A program made the position numbers and the translations under genes. The notes under the pieces were generated by a model. It was not told the origin of the DNA. It did not search any database and worked only from the letters and a program-made list of their open reading frames with translations. A stretch of 64,000 nucleotides of DNA from Diphasiastrum complanatum. Its lineage: Eukaryota > Streptophyta > Lycopodiopsida > Lycopodiales > Lycopodiaceae. The stretch covers positions 21,089,644 through 21,153,643 of the forward strand of contig CM055108.1 in assembly GCA_029204225.1 (NCBI GenBank). The letters run 5' to 3'. Positions 45,090-57,692 of the stretch are shown here, piece by piece; positions within the stretch are counted from its first letter, which is position 1; every line of letters starts with the position of its first letter.

Positions 45090-45372
45090 ACAGTTGACGA
45101 TCGTCGAAGACTCCAGGCAGGTCGAGTTGACTGGCTTGCTCTTGAGAGGATGTCGTTGTCGATGACTTCGGTGACTTCAAAGTCAAACTAGTCGATGACG
45201 TAGACTTCGATGTCAATGGAGATGTTGCCAGAACTTTGATGACTTCGATGTTTGGGAAGTCGATGATGTGGACTTCAAAGTCGAAGAATTCGATGACATG
45301 GACTTCGAAGTTGATGGAGTTTGTTGACAAGATGTAGATGACTTCGAAGTCAGAGACTTTGATGTTGATCAT
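45090..45372. repeat. Degenerate TCGATGAC..GACTTCGA short-repeat array
   Basis: GATGACTTCGATG, GATGTGGACTTCAAAGTC, GATGACATGGACTTCGAAG and similar ~18-bp words repeat about eight times. The minus-strand open stretch across it (119 codons, many S, T, I and V) is repeat-derived and I do not call it a gene. Confidence 0.65.
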
Positions 45373-45876
45373 GCTTCTGCTTCAGTTGATTGATTGCACA
45401 GACATAGAGTAAGGCTGCATGTTGTTGTACAGAGAGCTTATATATTTACATAGCATATTTGTGCTCAGGAATCAAATTCAGGTAAGTCGGAGTGAAGATT
45501 GATTCCAACAATACCCTATAAATTGATTAGCATGGCATGAGCCATGATATGGTGACATCAGAGTTTGGTCTATCACTAGATATTAGACTTGAATGGATAG
45601 ATTGGACTTCATAAAATGCTTATTATGTTGTTAAGTTGTAGAACTTGTTTTGTAAATGAATAACAACTGACATTCTACTTGTCTTCCTCATTGTGCTAAC
45701 TTGCACAGTTTTGTGTAATGGGATGGTGATAGGTACCAGTTGAATGTCTTGGAATAAGTTTTGCTTTATGGTGCTTCTTAGTAATGTATGAACATTTTAA
45801 CTTTGTATTACCTTGTTGATTTATGAATAGAAGTTTCAAAAGCTTTGAACTTGTCAAGAAGAACTATGTGTGATTC

Positions 45877-46619
<743 letters not shown>

Positions 46620-46634
46620 TTATCCCCCTCCTTA
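46620..46634 (-). promoter_or_regulatory. Polypurine tract
   Basis: The complement reads TAAGGAGGGGGATAA directly before the TG of the 3' LTR, the position and composition expected for the plus-strand primer of reverse transcription. Confidence 0.88.
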
Positions 46635-46639
46635 TTGAA

Positions 46640-47780
46640 TTGGTGGTCCCACACCAATTGACGCCTTTTCATCCTGGATCTTTTGTGCTTCTTGGAGGCG
46701 AGACTGTTGCTGTCGGGAGAGGTAGATGGTCGTGCCGATGCCCTCCATCATTTGCCACCATAATTTGTTTAAGAAGAGCATGGGTTTGTAATAATGGAAC
46801 ATACCCTGCAGAAAGTTATGGGTTTTCCATGGCTCCACCATATCAATGTGCAAGACGGAAGTGAGTGCAGCGTGCTACATTGATATGGTCGTATTGCGTT
46901 CGCAAGGGTTTATTGATATCAAGGGCAATTGGGGGTAACTCTTGATCCCAAAAACCTTTGAGTTCTGTCAGAAATGCCACCAGGCCACAATTATCCGCAA
47001 AATATCTGACGTCGCAATCATGATTGCCATAATGCTTATGGTAGAATACTCGACAATTGGTGACATGTCTTCGGCTAAGTTGCCGGTATCTATGCCTGTG
47101 AGTTTAGGCCAAAAGATTCTGTTCTTGACCTTGGTGGCAGGAAACGATTCTCGCCTCTCTACTGGATAGTAATAAGAATTTCTGTGCATGTAGGAGGGGG
47201 CTTCGATATACCGTGCCATTGAGGTCTTACTTTGCAGGAAGAGTTGATGGCGCCAGAGAGGTTGTAGATCCAGGAGTTTGACTGCTGCTTTATGTGTTTG
47301 ACACTGGTCCAAATCTGACAATATGTAGCCACCTCACTCTTTTGTTGCTAGATATTTCTTTGCAAACTCCTGAGAGGCGCACAACTCCTTGCTTGGTTCT
47401 ATGGGCGTGATTCTGTGCTGGATGGTTGGTGTTTCGGAGGCAATCTCGTGTTGAATTTGTGGATCAGGTTCAAGAGAGAGAGGAGGTGAGGGGTTAGCTT
47501 CAACAATTCTTTGTGACTCAGGAGAAAATTGTGGTGGACTGAAGGGGGGGTTGGTGGTGTCGAGAGGGTTAGAAGCGGTGGAAGGAAAAAGATAATGTTG
47601 GGAGCTGGTACCCCCAAAGCCTGATGGATTGGTTGGTGTTTGAGCTCCTTGCCCCAGGGGTTGACCTTGAAATGAGGAGCCTTGAGTTGCAGGAGGAGGC
47701 TGTTGGAATCCTGCTCCATCTCCACCATCTGGTCCATCAAAGTGGTGTCCCAAATCATGAAATTGGGTGTGCTCTGCATG
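46640..47780 (-). pseudogene. Extra ORF region downstream of integrase, Pro/Gln-rich
   Basis: Minus-strand segment between the coiled-coil ORF and the polypurine tract. 47753-47334 reads as a Gly/Gln/Pro/Ser-rich protein (GFQQPPPATQGSSFQGQPLG, QGAQTPTNPSGFGGTSSQHY, ending ELCASQEFAKKYLATKE). After a stop it continues at 47321-46968 (LWRHQLFLQSKTSMARYIEA) and 46853-46640 (MEGIGTTIYLSRQQQSRLQE, ending KASIGVGPPIQ). The family is unknown. Additional ORFs in this position are known in some plant gypsy lineages, but I cannot match it to one. At least two stops interrupt it. Confidence 0.55.
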
Positions 47781-47837
47781 AACCTATGGTGTCAACTAGA
47801 CAGTGGCCTTTAAGCGTTCTTCCAAGGTGGCTATGTG

Positions 47838-48536
47838 CTAGTTTAGGGCCTCGATGAAAGCAATGTATGATTGGTATAATTCTGAGTGTTGCTCCGTCGT
47901 GGCTTTCAGCCTTTGGGCCAGCGTTTGATAGGCCACCACTGGAATGGCAGTCCCCTCAGGAATAGTTGGTGGTGCGAAGTCGTTGAAGTCCACCAATTCC
48001 AACTGTTCCTTCATAGCGGAACGTGCTACTTGTGCATCTGCTACAGCCTCATCCTTTTCGGCTTTGAGAGTATCGATGGTTTGCTGCATGTTGGATACCT
48101 TCAGTTGGAGCTGGTTCTGGAGGTGGAATAGCATATGTTGCTGTTGTTGATTGTAATTCGTGAGGTTCTGGATCTGTGGTTGTTGTTGTTTGTTTTCCTC
48201 CTGTAGCCTTGTTTTTTCTTTCTGAAGGTCCGCCATAGCACCATCGTCGAATTGCCGCATAGTATACTGTCTCTCTAGTAAGCCGAGTAGATTGTATTGG
48301 AGCTCATTCAACAACCATACCGCTTTTTGGGCTGCGCGAGATTGTGTGTGTCGAGCAGCAGGACTAATAGGTCCGACATAATCAATTCCCCATTTTTGGA
48401 AAGCTTGATCAGTGGGTACGGGGTGTAAAGGCATGTGGTCTATTTTTTTAAAGTGTTTTGTGCGTTGGCAGACATCACAAGCCTTAGTGTAGTTGTGCAT
48501 ATCCTTGAAGAGTGTTGGCCACCAAAAATCGGCCAA
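47838..48536 (-). CDS. Integrase zinc-binding domain fused to a coiled-coil protein
   Basis: A 232-residue open frame. Residues 1-60 are the end of a Ty3/gypsy integrase zinc-binding domain (WWPTLFKDMHNYTKACDVCQ, so C-x2-C) and the first strand of the catalytic core (KWGIDYVGPISP). The core is then lost, including the remaining catalytic residues. From about residue 65 it is a Gln/Glu/Lys-rich coiled coil (LQKEKTRLQEENKQQQPQIQ, QLQLKVSNMQQTIDTLKAEK) ending at a normal stop. The fusion is in frame. Without a catalytic core the element cannot integrate by itself. Either a deletion joined integrase to a downstream extra ORF, or this is how this non-autonomous lineage is built. Confidence 0.7.
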   Translation of the reverse strand: MADFWWPTLFKDMHNYTKACDVCQRTKHFKKIDHMPLHPVPTDQAFQKWGIDYVGPISPAARHTQSRAAQKAVWLLNELQYNLLGLLERQYTMRQFDDGAMADLQKEKTRLQEENKQQQPQIQNLTNYNQQQQHMLFHLQNQLQLKVSNMQQTIDTLKAEKDEAVADAQVARSAMKEQLELVDFNDFAPPTIPEGTAIPVVAYQTLAQRLKATTEQHSELYQSYIAFIEALN

Positions 48537-48885
48537 GAGGATTTTCTTAGCAGTTGTTTCAAAAGAGAAATGGCCTGCACCAATACCTTCATGAGTGAGG
48601 GAAATTAGAGGCTTTCACCTTCATTAAGACATCGTCGGATAATTCCATCTAATCCTTGCTTGTAGAATTGTCTTGCAATTAACGTATAAGGTTGAGTTTT
48701 GAGGACCAACGCACGTTGTTCAGGTTTAGAGAAGGAAGGATCCATCTGCCCTGAAGTTAAATATTCTGTAATTTTCTTAGCCCATATAGGTATAGAGTGA
48801 ACTTGGAAAAGGATTGCATCTAGTAAATCATCGTTGACGCCTTGATCAGGGGTAGGAAGGGTAGGGATTCGGGATAGATGGTCTG

Positions 48886-50167
48886 CTAGAAACTACTGAA
48901 CTCCCTTACAAACCATGATCCTAAACTCAAATTCTCGCAGTAATATGATCCATCTAGTAATATGCCTGTGGTGCAGGTCTTGTTAATGAGATACAACAGT
49001 GCTTGATGATCAGTGAAGAACGCAAAGACTTTTCCTAGAAGATAATGACGAAACTTCTGAACCGCATATACCATTGCCAAGGCTTCATGTTCAGTAGTGG
49101 TATAATTGACTTCAGCAGGTATCAATTGTCGACTAAAAAAATGGATTGGGTAGTCCTTTTTGAATTCTCCCGGTTGGGTGAGCACTGCTCCAATGTCATA
49201 CTTGGATGCATCGGTATGCACATGGAATTCTTTAGAATAATTAGGAGCTCGGAGGATGGGTGCATTGGTAAGGGCTTCTTTGAGCTAATTAAAGACGATG
49301 CGTTGTTCATCCGTCCATTTGGGAACTACAACTACTTTGTAGATTAAGCGTGCTTTGTTAGCAAAATTGAAAATAAAGCACCGATATTAGTTGGCGTGGC
49401 CAAGGAAAGAGTAAACTTCATGTATCGTACGTGGTTCTGGTAGATTTTGAATGATAAGGATCTTTTCAGGGTCAGTGGCAATGCCATTTTGTAAGATAAT
49501 ATGTCCTAACACAATACTATGGGTTACCCAAATCTGGCATTTTTCAGGATTAAGAGTGATGTCGAAGCGTTGACATTGGATTAAAAAAAAATTCGAGCAA
49601 GGACAGATGGCGTGTTTTTTCGGAATGTGCTCCTAAATCGTCCAAGTAAACTTCTAAGGTATCACCCATCTGCTGAGAAAAGGCCACTTGCATAACACGT
49701 TGGAAGGTGCTAGGAGCATTGCAGAGACCAAAGCGCATGACTTTCCAACAGAAGGTTCCCCATTCTGTGGCAAAAGCGGTTTTATGTTGATCTTTTTCAG
49801 CGATTTGGATCATATTGTATCCGCTAAAGCCATCTAAGAAGGAATAAGCCTCATCTCCCGCTAGATTTTCTAAGATGGATTCTCTGAAAGGTAATGAAAA
49901 ATGATCATGTTCAGTGACGACGTTAAGTTTCTTAAAATCGACACAGATTCGGAGTTTTCCATTTTTCTTGGGAACGATGACAATTGGGGAGACCCACTCA
50001 ATATGCTCACTTTCATAGATAAATCCCGCATCTAAGAGGTGTTGTAATTCTTCTTTGATTATGGCCTTGTAGATGGGATTGCATCTGTATGGACGACTAG
50101 CAGTGGGCCTCGCACCCAGTTTAAGTGGGATACGATGCACAACAACTTGGGGTGAGATGCCTTTCAT
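48886..50167 (-). pseudogene. Ty3/gypsy reverse transcriptase and RNase H
   Basis: RT at 50167-49550: the conserved YRCNPIYKAIIKEELQHLLD, VSPIVIVPKKNGKLRICVDF, FLDGFSGYNMIQIAEKDQHK, TAFATEWGTFCWKVMRFGLC and NAPSTFQR, and the catalytic VYLDDL at 49633-49650. After a frame break, RNase H at 49221-48980 (MHTDASKYDIGAVLTQ, HFFSRQLIPAEVNYTTTEHE, FFTDHQALLYLINK). The frame is lost again near 48950. RT itself is intact across its active site, but the RT-RNase H connection is broken near 49550-49220. Confidence 0.9.
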
Positions 50168-51474
50168 GTCTTTATAGGTCCAAGCAAAGACATGTCGATA
50201 TTTTCGTAGGAGCTTTTCAAGCCATCTACGTTGTTCGCGATTGAGATGAGCTCCGACGTGGACAAGATATTCGTTGGTTTCATTTGGCTCACTCAGAGAA
50301 AGGGTTATGGTTTGTGCAGGGCCTTCGTAGAGTGAATTACCAGCTGGCTCACGTTGAGCTTGGGGTAATTGGATTGTGACATCCTCGATCGTATAGTCCT
50401 TAAAATATGCAGGAACATTATGGGCTGGAGATCTGAGGGGGGCCTTGCCTTTCTCTTGTCAAGATGGTGCTTGGAAATGTTCGAGGGCTGGTGTAGGAAT
50501 ACAGGCAATCTTAGGAACTTCCCTAACAATGGTGAGGTCACCCATCGATTGAATTTGAAGTGGTTTTTTCATTTTCTCTTTCATAGTATGACCACGTGGT
50601 TGAGGTTTCGGTGGTGGAGAGGTGTGTGGATGAGGGACGGTTGGTATGTCATGGAGAATCTCGTCATCAATTTGAAAGATAGTCTCCTCCTCACAGAGAT
50701 CCCACGGATGGTGTGGGCATTTGGGACGGTAGAATTTTGTCTCAAGCTTTCCAATTGCAACCTTGGCAACTGGTTCCACCTTGGAAGCATGTCTCAGATA
50801 GGTCCTAAGTGGGAGTGCCTCCATATACTTGAGGATCTGAATATCAGAAATGTCTGGGCAATTTTGCATTTGTAAAACATTTTCGTCATCGATGAATAAA
50901 TCATCTAATTCATTAGTAGGTAGCCATGCCACATTTAGCAGCTCATCATGGTGTGGAAGAATATCAATAAAATTGATATTGATGATAGGTGTATCCAGAT
51001 CAGGTAATTGATCGTGATCGATTGGGAGTGGAGAGGTACAATTATCACATAATCGACATTCACACAATCAATGGTAGCTAGACTGTGACTCCAGTTTATG
51101 ATATCAGTAGATTTAACATAATGACCTTTTTTTGTGGCTGGACTGGTATGGCTCAAATACTGAGTTGGTGGTTGAGGACCCTTCATCATGGATGCGTGCA
51201 GGTTTGAGTTTACCCATTGAATCAATGGTGACAGAATTGTCACGATTTTCAAAAGTGAGCCATGAACGACTCATGCATTGGTGAGCCACGGATGACCAAG
51301 TAGTAATTCATAAGGATAGGCATTATTGGGAATATCAAGTACTACGAGATCGACAGAAAACTTGAGACCTCCTAGTTTGATCAGCACGTGCGGAAGGAAA
51401 CCGGTAGGTCGGACCACACTTTGATCAGCCATCCGAAGCTGACAAGTGGGTTTGGCTAGCTGGTCTCTCAGATT
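50168..51474 (-). pseudogene. Gypsy protease C-terminal part and linker to RT
   Basis: Just after the stop at 51475, the frame continues with CQLRMADQSVV and VVLDIPNNAYPYELLLGHPW (about 51350-51290), the second half of the aspartic protease. Then comes a long linker of low conservation with several frames (50459-51252) and no recognised domain. Confidence 0.65.
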
Positions 51475-51819
51475 CTATTCCATCATGAGGGATGTGGAAA
51501 TGATATTAACCCTGGAGCCTCCATTGACTACTGCTAAAACTTCACGGGATTGATGATGGGTAGCTGGGATTTTGATGTTGCCTCGTTCGCTGAGTGAATT
51601 GGTTAGATGTAAGGGCATTTCAGGCAACTCGTCAGTAGTAGGTGGTGTTATTGGATTGGATCTATTGTTTCCACTGGCCAACATGCTTCCAAAGTACATG
51701 GAAAGGAAGAGTGACATTGACTTGGAGTAAATCTCCCCAAACTTCAGTACCTTTATGGGTTTTGCTTTCAAAGGGCTTGTGAGGTACTTTATGGGAAGAG
51801 GAAGATTGTTGGTCGGCAT
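51475..51819 (-). pseudogene. Gypsy aspartic protease, active site altered
   Basis: Ends REVLAVVNGGSRVNIISTSL. In related plant gypsy elements this reads (I/V)DGGS or DSGA, so the catalytic Asp is Asn here (codon at 51525-51523). A stop follows at 51475, before the C-terminal half. Confidence 0.7.
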
Positions 51820-51829
51820 TGCGGATTTG

Positions 51830-53330
51830 CTGGCGATACTGATGATGCAGCCGCACTTCTTCAGATGGGTGAGGGTAAACTATCAGGGTTGAATCTTCAC
51901 TTGGAGGAACAGCCTGCGGTTGAGTTTTGCTGGGTGCAAGTGTAGGGGCTTGGCATTGGGTTTGTGCCCGAGTCAAGAACCAAGCGGGATGTGTGTCGAT
52001 GGGTAAGGTTTCTACTTGCACTAAACAGACAGGAGCGGCTGGCTTAGATCGGGATGGGTAGTCCTTCACGTGATGTTCAATACCACAGTTTTCACAAGCT
52101 GGAGGAAAACGAAGTTTATCTGGGCAACAAATACTAGGATGTTTACCTGCACAGATAAAACATCCTCGTAATGCGGGTAGTTGATGTGCAACAAAGACAG
52201 CTTGGTTATTGTAAGCTTGGGTATTGGGATCCACTGGTTGAATATTAGAATCATAGGTATAATAAACAACTGTTTCAGTAGAGTACTACGATTGAGTACT
52301 ATCTTCCACATAGTAGGTGGCCGGATTGATGGTATTCAGATCAAGATAATGGACAACGTTTTGTGGGGCAGGTTGGTTAACAACAAACTGTTGACGTGGG
52401 GATGGGTATTGATTTGGTGCAGGTGGTCGTGGTTGGTAAACCCCTGGTCGTGGCACAGGTTGTTGTGGCAAGTAAGGGCGGTATGCTCAATAGATGGTGG
52501 GTCTGGTGGCTGCTGAAAAATGATTTCGCAGTTGAGGGCATTCATTAGCAGTGTGATGCTGTGAGCAGATTGGACACCAGACATTTTCCCTTGCTGGAAA
52601 GGATTTCTCAGCAATCTGTTTCATGGCGGTTTATCCATATGAGATTGTTGAGCTTTTTGCCAGGTTTCTATTTGATGTAGAAGTTCAGAAGACTGAGCAA
52701 TATTATCAGACTTTGGGTGATTAGGACGGTCCGGATTCTTAGATTTCTTTTCACGATGGTCGAAGTCATCATCGGAACCTTCCTCTTCTTCATGGATAGC
52801 ATCGGTCATCACATCTTTAAGTTGATCATAAAGGTCAATTGGTTTGAGTTCACGGCGCATGTTTTTAGGCAATCCAACTAAGAATAGTTTTATGGCCATT
52901 CGTTCGGTGATATTTTCATCAACACATTCTACTTTGAGATGTTTAAAACGCTCAATGTAGTTTCGAACAGACTCTTCGCGACACATCTTGATATGAGTAA
53001 TTTGAATGAATGGGCTCTAAGTAAGTTTGGGTGGTTTGAAATGCTTGATGAGATCATCCTTGAGGGTGGTCCAAGATGCAAGATCAGGAGCTTCAAGATT
53101 CAAGTACCACTCCTTGGCAGTGCCATAGAGTACCATGGGAAATAGACGAAGCTTTTCAGTTTCAGAGGTATCTCCATAAAAACGGCATGCATTATCAAAG
53201 TCTTGGAGTAATCGGACTGGGTCAAATTCACCATCGTACTTTGGTGCATCGATACGTGGAATTCTTCGTTCTAGTTGTGGAGGAGTCGGATTAGAAGATT
53301 CAGCACAGTCACGAGACATGATGCATAATA
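51830..53330 (-). pseudogene. Ty3/gypsy gag with zinc knuckles
   Basis: Starts MSRDCAESSNPTPPQLERRI (ATG at about 53320). Capsid core: RIDAPKYDGEFDPVRLLQDF, LRLFPMVLYGTAKEWYLNLE, WTTLKDDLIKHFKPPKL. A stop at about 53018 is followed by CREESVRNYIERFKHLKVEC and FLVGLPKNMRRELKPIDLYD, then an acidic/basic stretch. Knuckles: CPICSQHHTANEC near 52570-52530, CFICAGKHPSICC and CENCGIEHHVKDY near 52165-52065 (the last Cys replaced by Tyr). The intervening stretch is Pro/Gln-rich (52470-52290). Homologous to the broken gag at 6695-8340. Two or three stops are present, so it is not translatable as one protein. Confidence 0.85.
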
Positions 53331-54149
53331 CAGATGAGCAGGTCAGTACTGTACTTGGCAAAAGGGTAGTTTGCTTGTAGAATTGATAATGTAGGACCAA
53401 AAAACAAGTCTTTCTGGTCGTGATAGAATTCACAGATAGGCTGAGAAATCGTGGAGAGGTAGATAAATCGTACTGTAGTACTCGCGAATTCTGACAAGAA
53501 GTTCTGAATGTCAGAATAGTGATTTTTTTAAATTTTCTGAAAAAAAATTGTAGTTTTAGAATTCACGGGTAGGACAGGGAAATCGTACTCTTTGAGAACG
53601 AATTTTGAGGCTTGATGCGAATTCTAACAGAGAGGGTTGACTGGCAAATAGGGAAAATAAAAAAAAATGTGATTTTCTCACAGTAAAAAGGCAAAATCTC
53701 TGAGATAGAATTCGCGGGGTTGCTGGAGGATTGATCTTGATGAAATATAGCCCGAGTGAAGCCGGCGAATTCTAGGACAAAGATTTGGGTGAGAAATAAG
53801 GGATTTTGACAGTATATCAGGCTGTTTTTTCAGAATCTGACCGTGGTCAGAATTCGTGGAGGTGATAAAATGAAAGATCAGGGTCTGTTAGGGCTGCAAA
53901 CAGGCTGGCGAATTCTGATATACCTGTTTGGTTTTGAAAAAGGTTACTTGGGTCACTTCTCTTGAAGAAAATGCCCAAGTTGACTCTTTTGTTGCTTCCC
54001 CCGGCTTGAGAAGTCCGCAGCTCATGTAGGACCTGGAGAGACGATGCGTGCTGTTTGTTGGTAGATAGAGACAGGTAAACAAGTAAACATAAAACAAGGA
54101 AGCAAGAAAACAAAAAGGAGAAGAAGCTAGGTAAAAAATACTTAAAAAG

Positions 54150-54163
54150 CGGCAACGACGCCA
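54150..54163 (-). promoter_or_regulatory. Primer binding site of the gypsy element
   Basis: The complement reads TGGCGTCGTTGCCG, one base inside the LTR end (plus strand TGTTGG at 54165). It matches the TGGCGCCGTTGCCGGGG type of PBS known from plant Athila/Tat elements, with one transition. Confidence 0.9.
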
Positions 54164-54164
54164 A

Positions 54165-54973
54165 TGTTGGACGTATTTCTAGTGTGTGCGGTGGCTAGAT
54201 CTACTTACAGGTGTAGTATAGGGATGTAGAGATTCCGTCCACTTTTTAAGTTTCTACAACAAGCTTCAATGGAAATATGAAAAGAATCAACATGAATGAG
54301 AGCACTAAGGCTTATCCAACTAGTGCCCGAAACGGAAATAAAGCTCATTAATAACAACAACAATAAAAATCCTTGCTAAGGCAAATCCAACTAGCAAGAT
54401 TGCTAAATCCTACGTAACACCCAAAGGGAGATAATAAGAATTGCGGCTAAACTAAGCAATAAACAAATAAAACCATGCCACAATTAAAGGCCAATGAAAG
54501 GAGGCAAGAGGAGGCCCGAGCACCTTCCCTCAAGCTATGCACCTTCCAATGGGAACACAATGAAATGCAAGATAATCACAATAGTAATTTTGCCTTGATC
54601 ACAAAGTGTTGTTTACAATGCAAATACCTCTCCTTTTAAGGCAAGGAGGGTCTTCCATAGGTGTCTACTAACTTATGGGACTAATCTGTTTCTAGTCTTT
54701 CTAGAACTTCTAACGTAGGATTTAGAACTTCAAAGTTTATTAACTTAGGAAAACTTAAGATAAAATATTCCTAATCTTAAGTTTCCTAAGTCTAAGTTCT
54801 AAATCTAAGTTTAAGCTATTTTATTATTATTTAAGCTTCTACTCATGGACTTACAAAACACATGCCATGGTTGAAGTTTATTGACAGATACTCATACGTG
54901 GACTTACAAAACACATGCCACGGAGTTTTATTTTTTTATTTTTTATTTTCTCTATGTTAGCACAGTTGCTAAC
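54165..54973 (-). mobile_element. 5' LTR of the Ty3/gypsy element
   Basis: 809 bp. On the minus strand it runs from (A/T)GTTAGCAACTGTGC at ~54973 to ...CCAACA at 54165, followed by the PBS. It is about 97% identical to the partial 3' LTR (45987-46619). The whole element spans about 45987-54973, minus strand, in the order LTR-PBS-gag-PR-RT-RH-broken INT-extra ORF-PPT-LTR. Confidence 0.92.
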
Positions 54974-54974
54974 T

Positions 54975-55860
54975 CTCTCTGTCTCTGAATTTCATAGAGC
55001 TTTCTCGAGGGAGAGAGCTTTATCATTGTGTAAATATTAAAGTGATTTTTTTAAGATACTTCTTTCATGAAAAATGCTCACTTCATACTTTAGTGGAACC
55101 TGCTTGAGGTTAGTTGTTTCCACCTAGGAACCCAACGAGCCTAGTAGGGCAAGCCAATTTCTTAGTTTGGAACCGACAAATCCCAACCAAAGTCACTATG
55201 CAAGTGTGTATTAATAATTCGATTTTTTTTTTTTTGTCATTAGAAGGTGCCACATCAATGGCATATTACTTGCTGTTGATGTGACACTATATTAACAAAA
55301 AAAAGTATGCTCTCCAAAAGTTGTTAAAGAAGCTTTATTTGTTCACAACAAGTAAAAATAAAAAAGCTATTACGCTAGACTTTTGAGCTTTAGTTGCTTC
55401 TCTGACATAGTGCATGGAATGGTGAGGGAGTTGAAGAGGGAGATTGTGTATACTAAAATTAGTTGAGATGAGCCCAATTTGCTTGAAAACTTGGCTTGCT
55501 CTACTAAGCTTATTGCGTTTTTGGACAAAATCAACACATCCTAGCTATTTCCATGGCATAATGCATTTTGATATTTGATTTTCATTTTGGAAATAAGGTG
55601 CCATGTTAGTGGCAAGTTATGATGTATCCTATGTGGTGCGAAGTAAGTGACAAATTATGTTGGAACCTACAAGTGACTTGGCACCCCATATTCAGAGAAA
55701 GAAAAAGAATCCTGCTCTCCAAAGGTTGGGAGTTTGATTGACTTAGACAACCAGATTTCATTTTTTCACCCCAAAAAAAATCAAAATGCTACTACACGAA
55801 GCAACATTATCTCAAAGTAGAATAAAAATGGCTAGGTCTGATCACTCTTGAAGGCATTAG
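54975..55860. other. AT-rich intergenic sequence; no gene seen
   Basis: Nothing recognisable apart from the CT-rich stretch at 54974-54986. Confidence 0.5.
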
Positions 55861-55864
55861 ACCA

Positions 55865-56400
55865 CACAAGAGAGAGTTTTGGCTTTTCTCAATGACGTTT
55901 TGCCACATGGCAAATTGTATTGTTTGAAAATTCACCATAAGTGAAAACATTTTGGGCTTGTCCAAATGAAGTTTTGACACATGGGTATTGGTATTGGACT
56001 ACATAGAAGAGAGTTTTGGGCTAATCCCAAAGAAAGTTTGCCATATGACAAAATTTTATTGGTTGAATACTCATTGGCACATCAGAGAGTTTTGGGCCCA
56101 TCCCAATGAAGTTAGGCCACATGGCATTGAAAACTTAACGACCATGTATGATGCAGCTTAACGACACTCAACTGCCTATGAGAAAGTTTCGAGCCCGTCT
56201 CACAGAAGATTTGCCATGTGGGAAAACTTACTAGTTAAGTACTCATTAGCTCAAACACACCAAGAACTGCATGTGATCAAGTTTAAGGCCCGTCTAAGTG
56301 AAGTTTTACAACGTGGCAAAACGTACTTGTTGAGTGCTCATTGCATGTGAGAGGATTTTGGGAATGGGAAAACTTCATTGATTGAAAACTCACATGCACA
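55865..56400 (+). repeat. Degenerate tandem repeat, 60-100-bp spacing
   Basis: About seven copies of GAGAGTTTTGGGCCCATCYC-AATGAAGTTTTGCCACATGGCAAAA, starting near 55871, 55945, 56007, 56084, 56180, 56275 and 56350. Several carry the following TTGAATACTCATTGGCACA. Copies are ~70-80% alike and spacing is irregular. No coding. Confidence 0.75.
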
Positions 56401-56719
56401 TTGAGAGTGCACCATTTGCAAGATTCTATATTTCTATACCACATAAACACGAGCTACCTAATTTAACATAAACTTGGCAAACTGATACATACATACATAA
56501 TACATCTATATATAAATAATTGCTATTCACTTAAGACCCTTACACCATGTGTGTGTGTATATATATATGTATATATCTATATTTGGATATATAGTTTAAA
56601 AGAAACTATTTTTTTTTATGAAATTAAAAATTGCCTCGTCAATTTTGAAAATAGAAGGCACATAATCAAACAAATCAATCATTAATTGCAATGAAATGTG
56701 TGGTCCCATGGAATAGAAG

Positions 56720-56866
56720 TCGCTTATAGACACTTAACAATTGTTTAATGCTCGCTCTAGTAAGAAATGTGCCACGTGGCACTTCATTTTGCTTATGGAC
56801 ACTAAGTAAGTGTTTAACCTTGCGCTAATAAGAATGTGCCACTTGGCCCATGATTTTGTTATTGAA
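56720..56866 (+). repeat. Two-copy tandem repeat with a G-box palindrome
   Basis: Two ~68-bp copies, each running CTTATRGACACT...GTTTAA..CTCGC/TGCGCTARTAAGAAT/ATGTGCCACGTGGC. The first holds the perfect palindrome GCCACGTGGC near 56771-56780 (a G-box core, CACGTG); the second reads GCCACTTGGC. It lies ~330 bp upstream of the TAF8 TATA-like box. A regulatory role is only a possibility. Confidence 0.65.
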
Positions 56867-57107
56867 AACAACCATAGTAACCAAGCAAAAAGCTAACACC
56901 TAGCGTGTGCACTCAAAAGACCATCGGCAAGTTTCGATATGTATAGTGTGGTTGACAAGACTGATTTTTTTCTTACGGGATGTGTAACACGGGGCTTGTT
57001 TGAACCAATTTGTACACGTGGCAATCAATGTATGGTGTCAAGCATTACTAGCTCAGTGCCAATAAGAGAGGAGGAATGGAATGGCCTCAAAATTTACACA
57101 CACACAT

Positions 57108-57121
57108 GTATATATATAAGT
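57108..57121 (+). promoter_or_regulatory. TATA-like box of the TAF8 gene
   Basis: TATATATATAAGTA followed ~25 bp later by the pyrimidine/GAA-rich leader (GTGAAGAAGAAGAAGAAG from 57152). It is a plausible core promoter, leaving a ~560-bp leader before the ATG, which might contain an unseen intron. Confidence 0.5.
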
Positions 57122-57692
57122 ATACATAGAAACCTTTTAGGGCTCTTTTAGTGAAGAAGAAGAAGAAGCATAAAAAAGAAAGACAGAAGGAAAGCAGATG
57201 AAAAAGAAGATTGAGTGATCATTGTATGGCGATTGGTAGCGTGGAGGATCGGTGATGATGCGCCATGGCTCTATACTACGCTGCATTTGCTGAGGATTAC
57301 AGTGTTGAAAGGAAGCAAGACATTTTGGTGCAATGATGCTGCTTTGTTTACTTTGTGAGCATGTTTTTTTGTCAGCCAATCCTAGGGTTTAACCTTTCGG
57401 AAAACATGTCGTTCGTGCTTGTTTTAGAAAAAGAAGGGATGGTATATGTTAGCACATGCGTGATTAGTTTCAAGGTATCGTAGTTTTCCTTTTGAATGAA
57501 ACAATTTGAATGATTTTTTCTGCGACTGCTTCAGATTAAGGGTTAGGTTTGGAAGACTGAAGGCTCTCATTTTTTAGTGGAGTAGTTTGAAGCTTTTGCA
57601 GCACCGGCATTTGACCTAGCGTACACCTTTTCCCTGTTGTTTTGCATCAGGCGTGTTGTATGAGAGGGCTTTAATCAAAGTTTAAGAGAGCC

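Noticed and set aside
45013-45372. 119-codon minus-strand reading as a gene
   Set aside because: Made of the short TCGATGAC/GACTTCGA repeat. Low complexity and no homology recognised.
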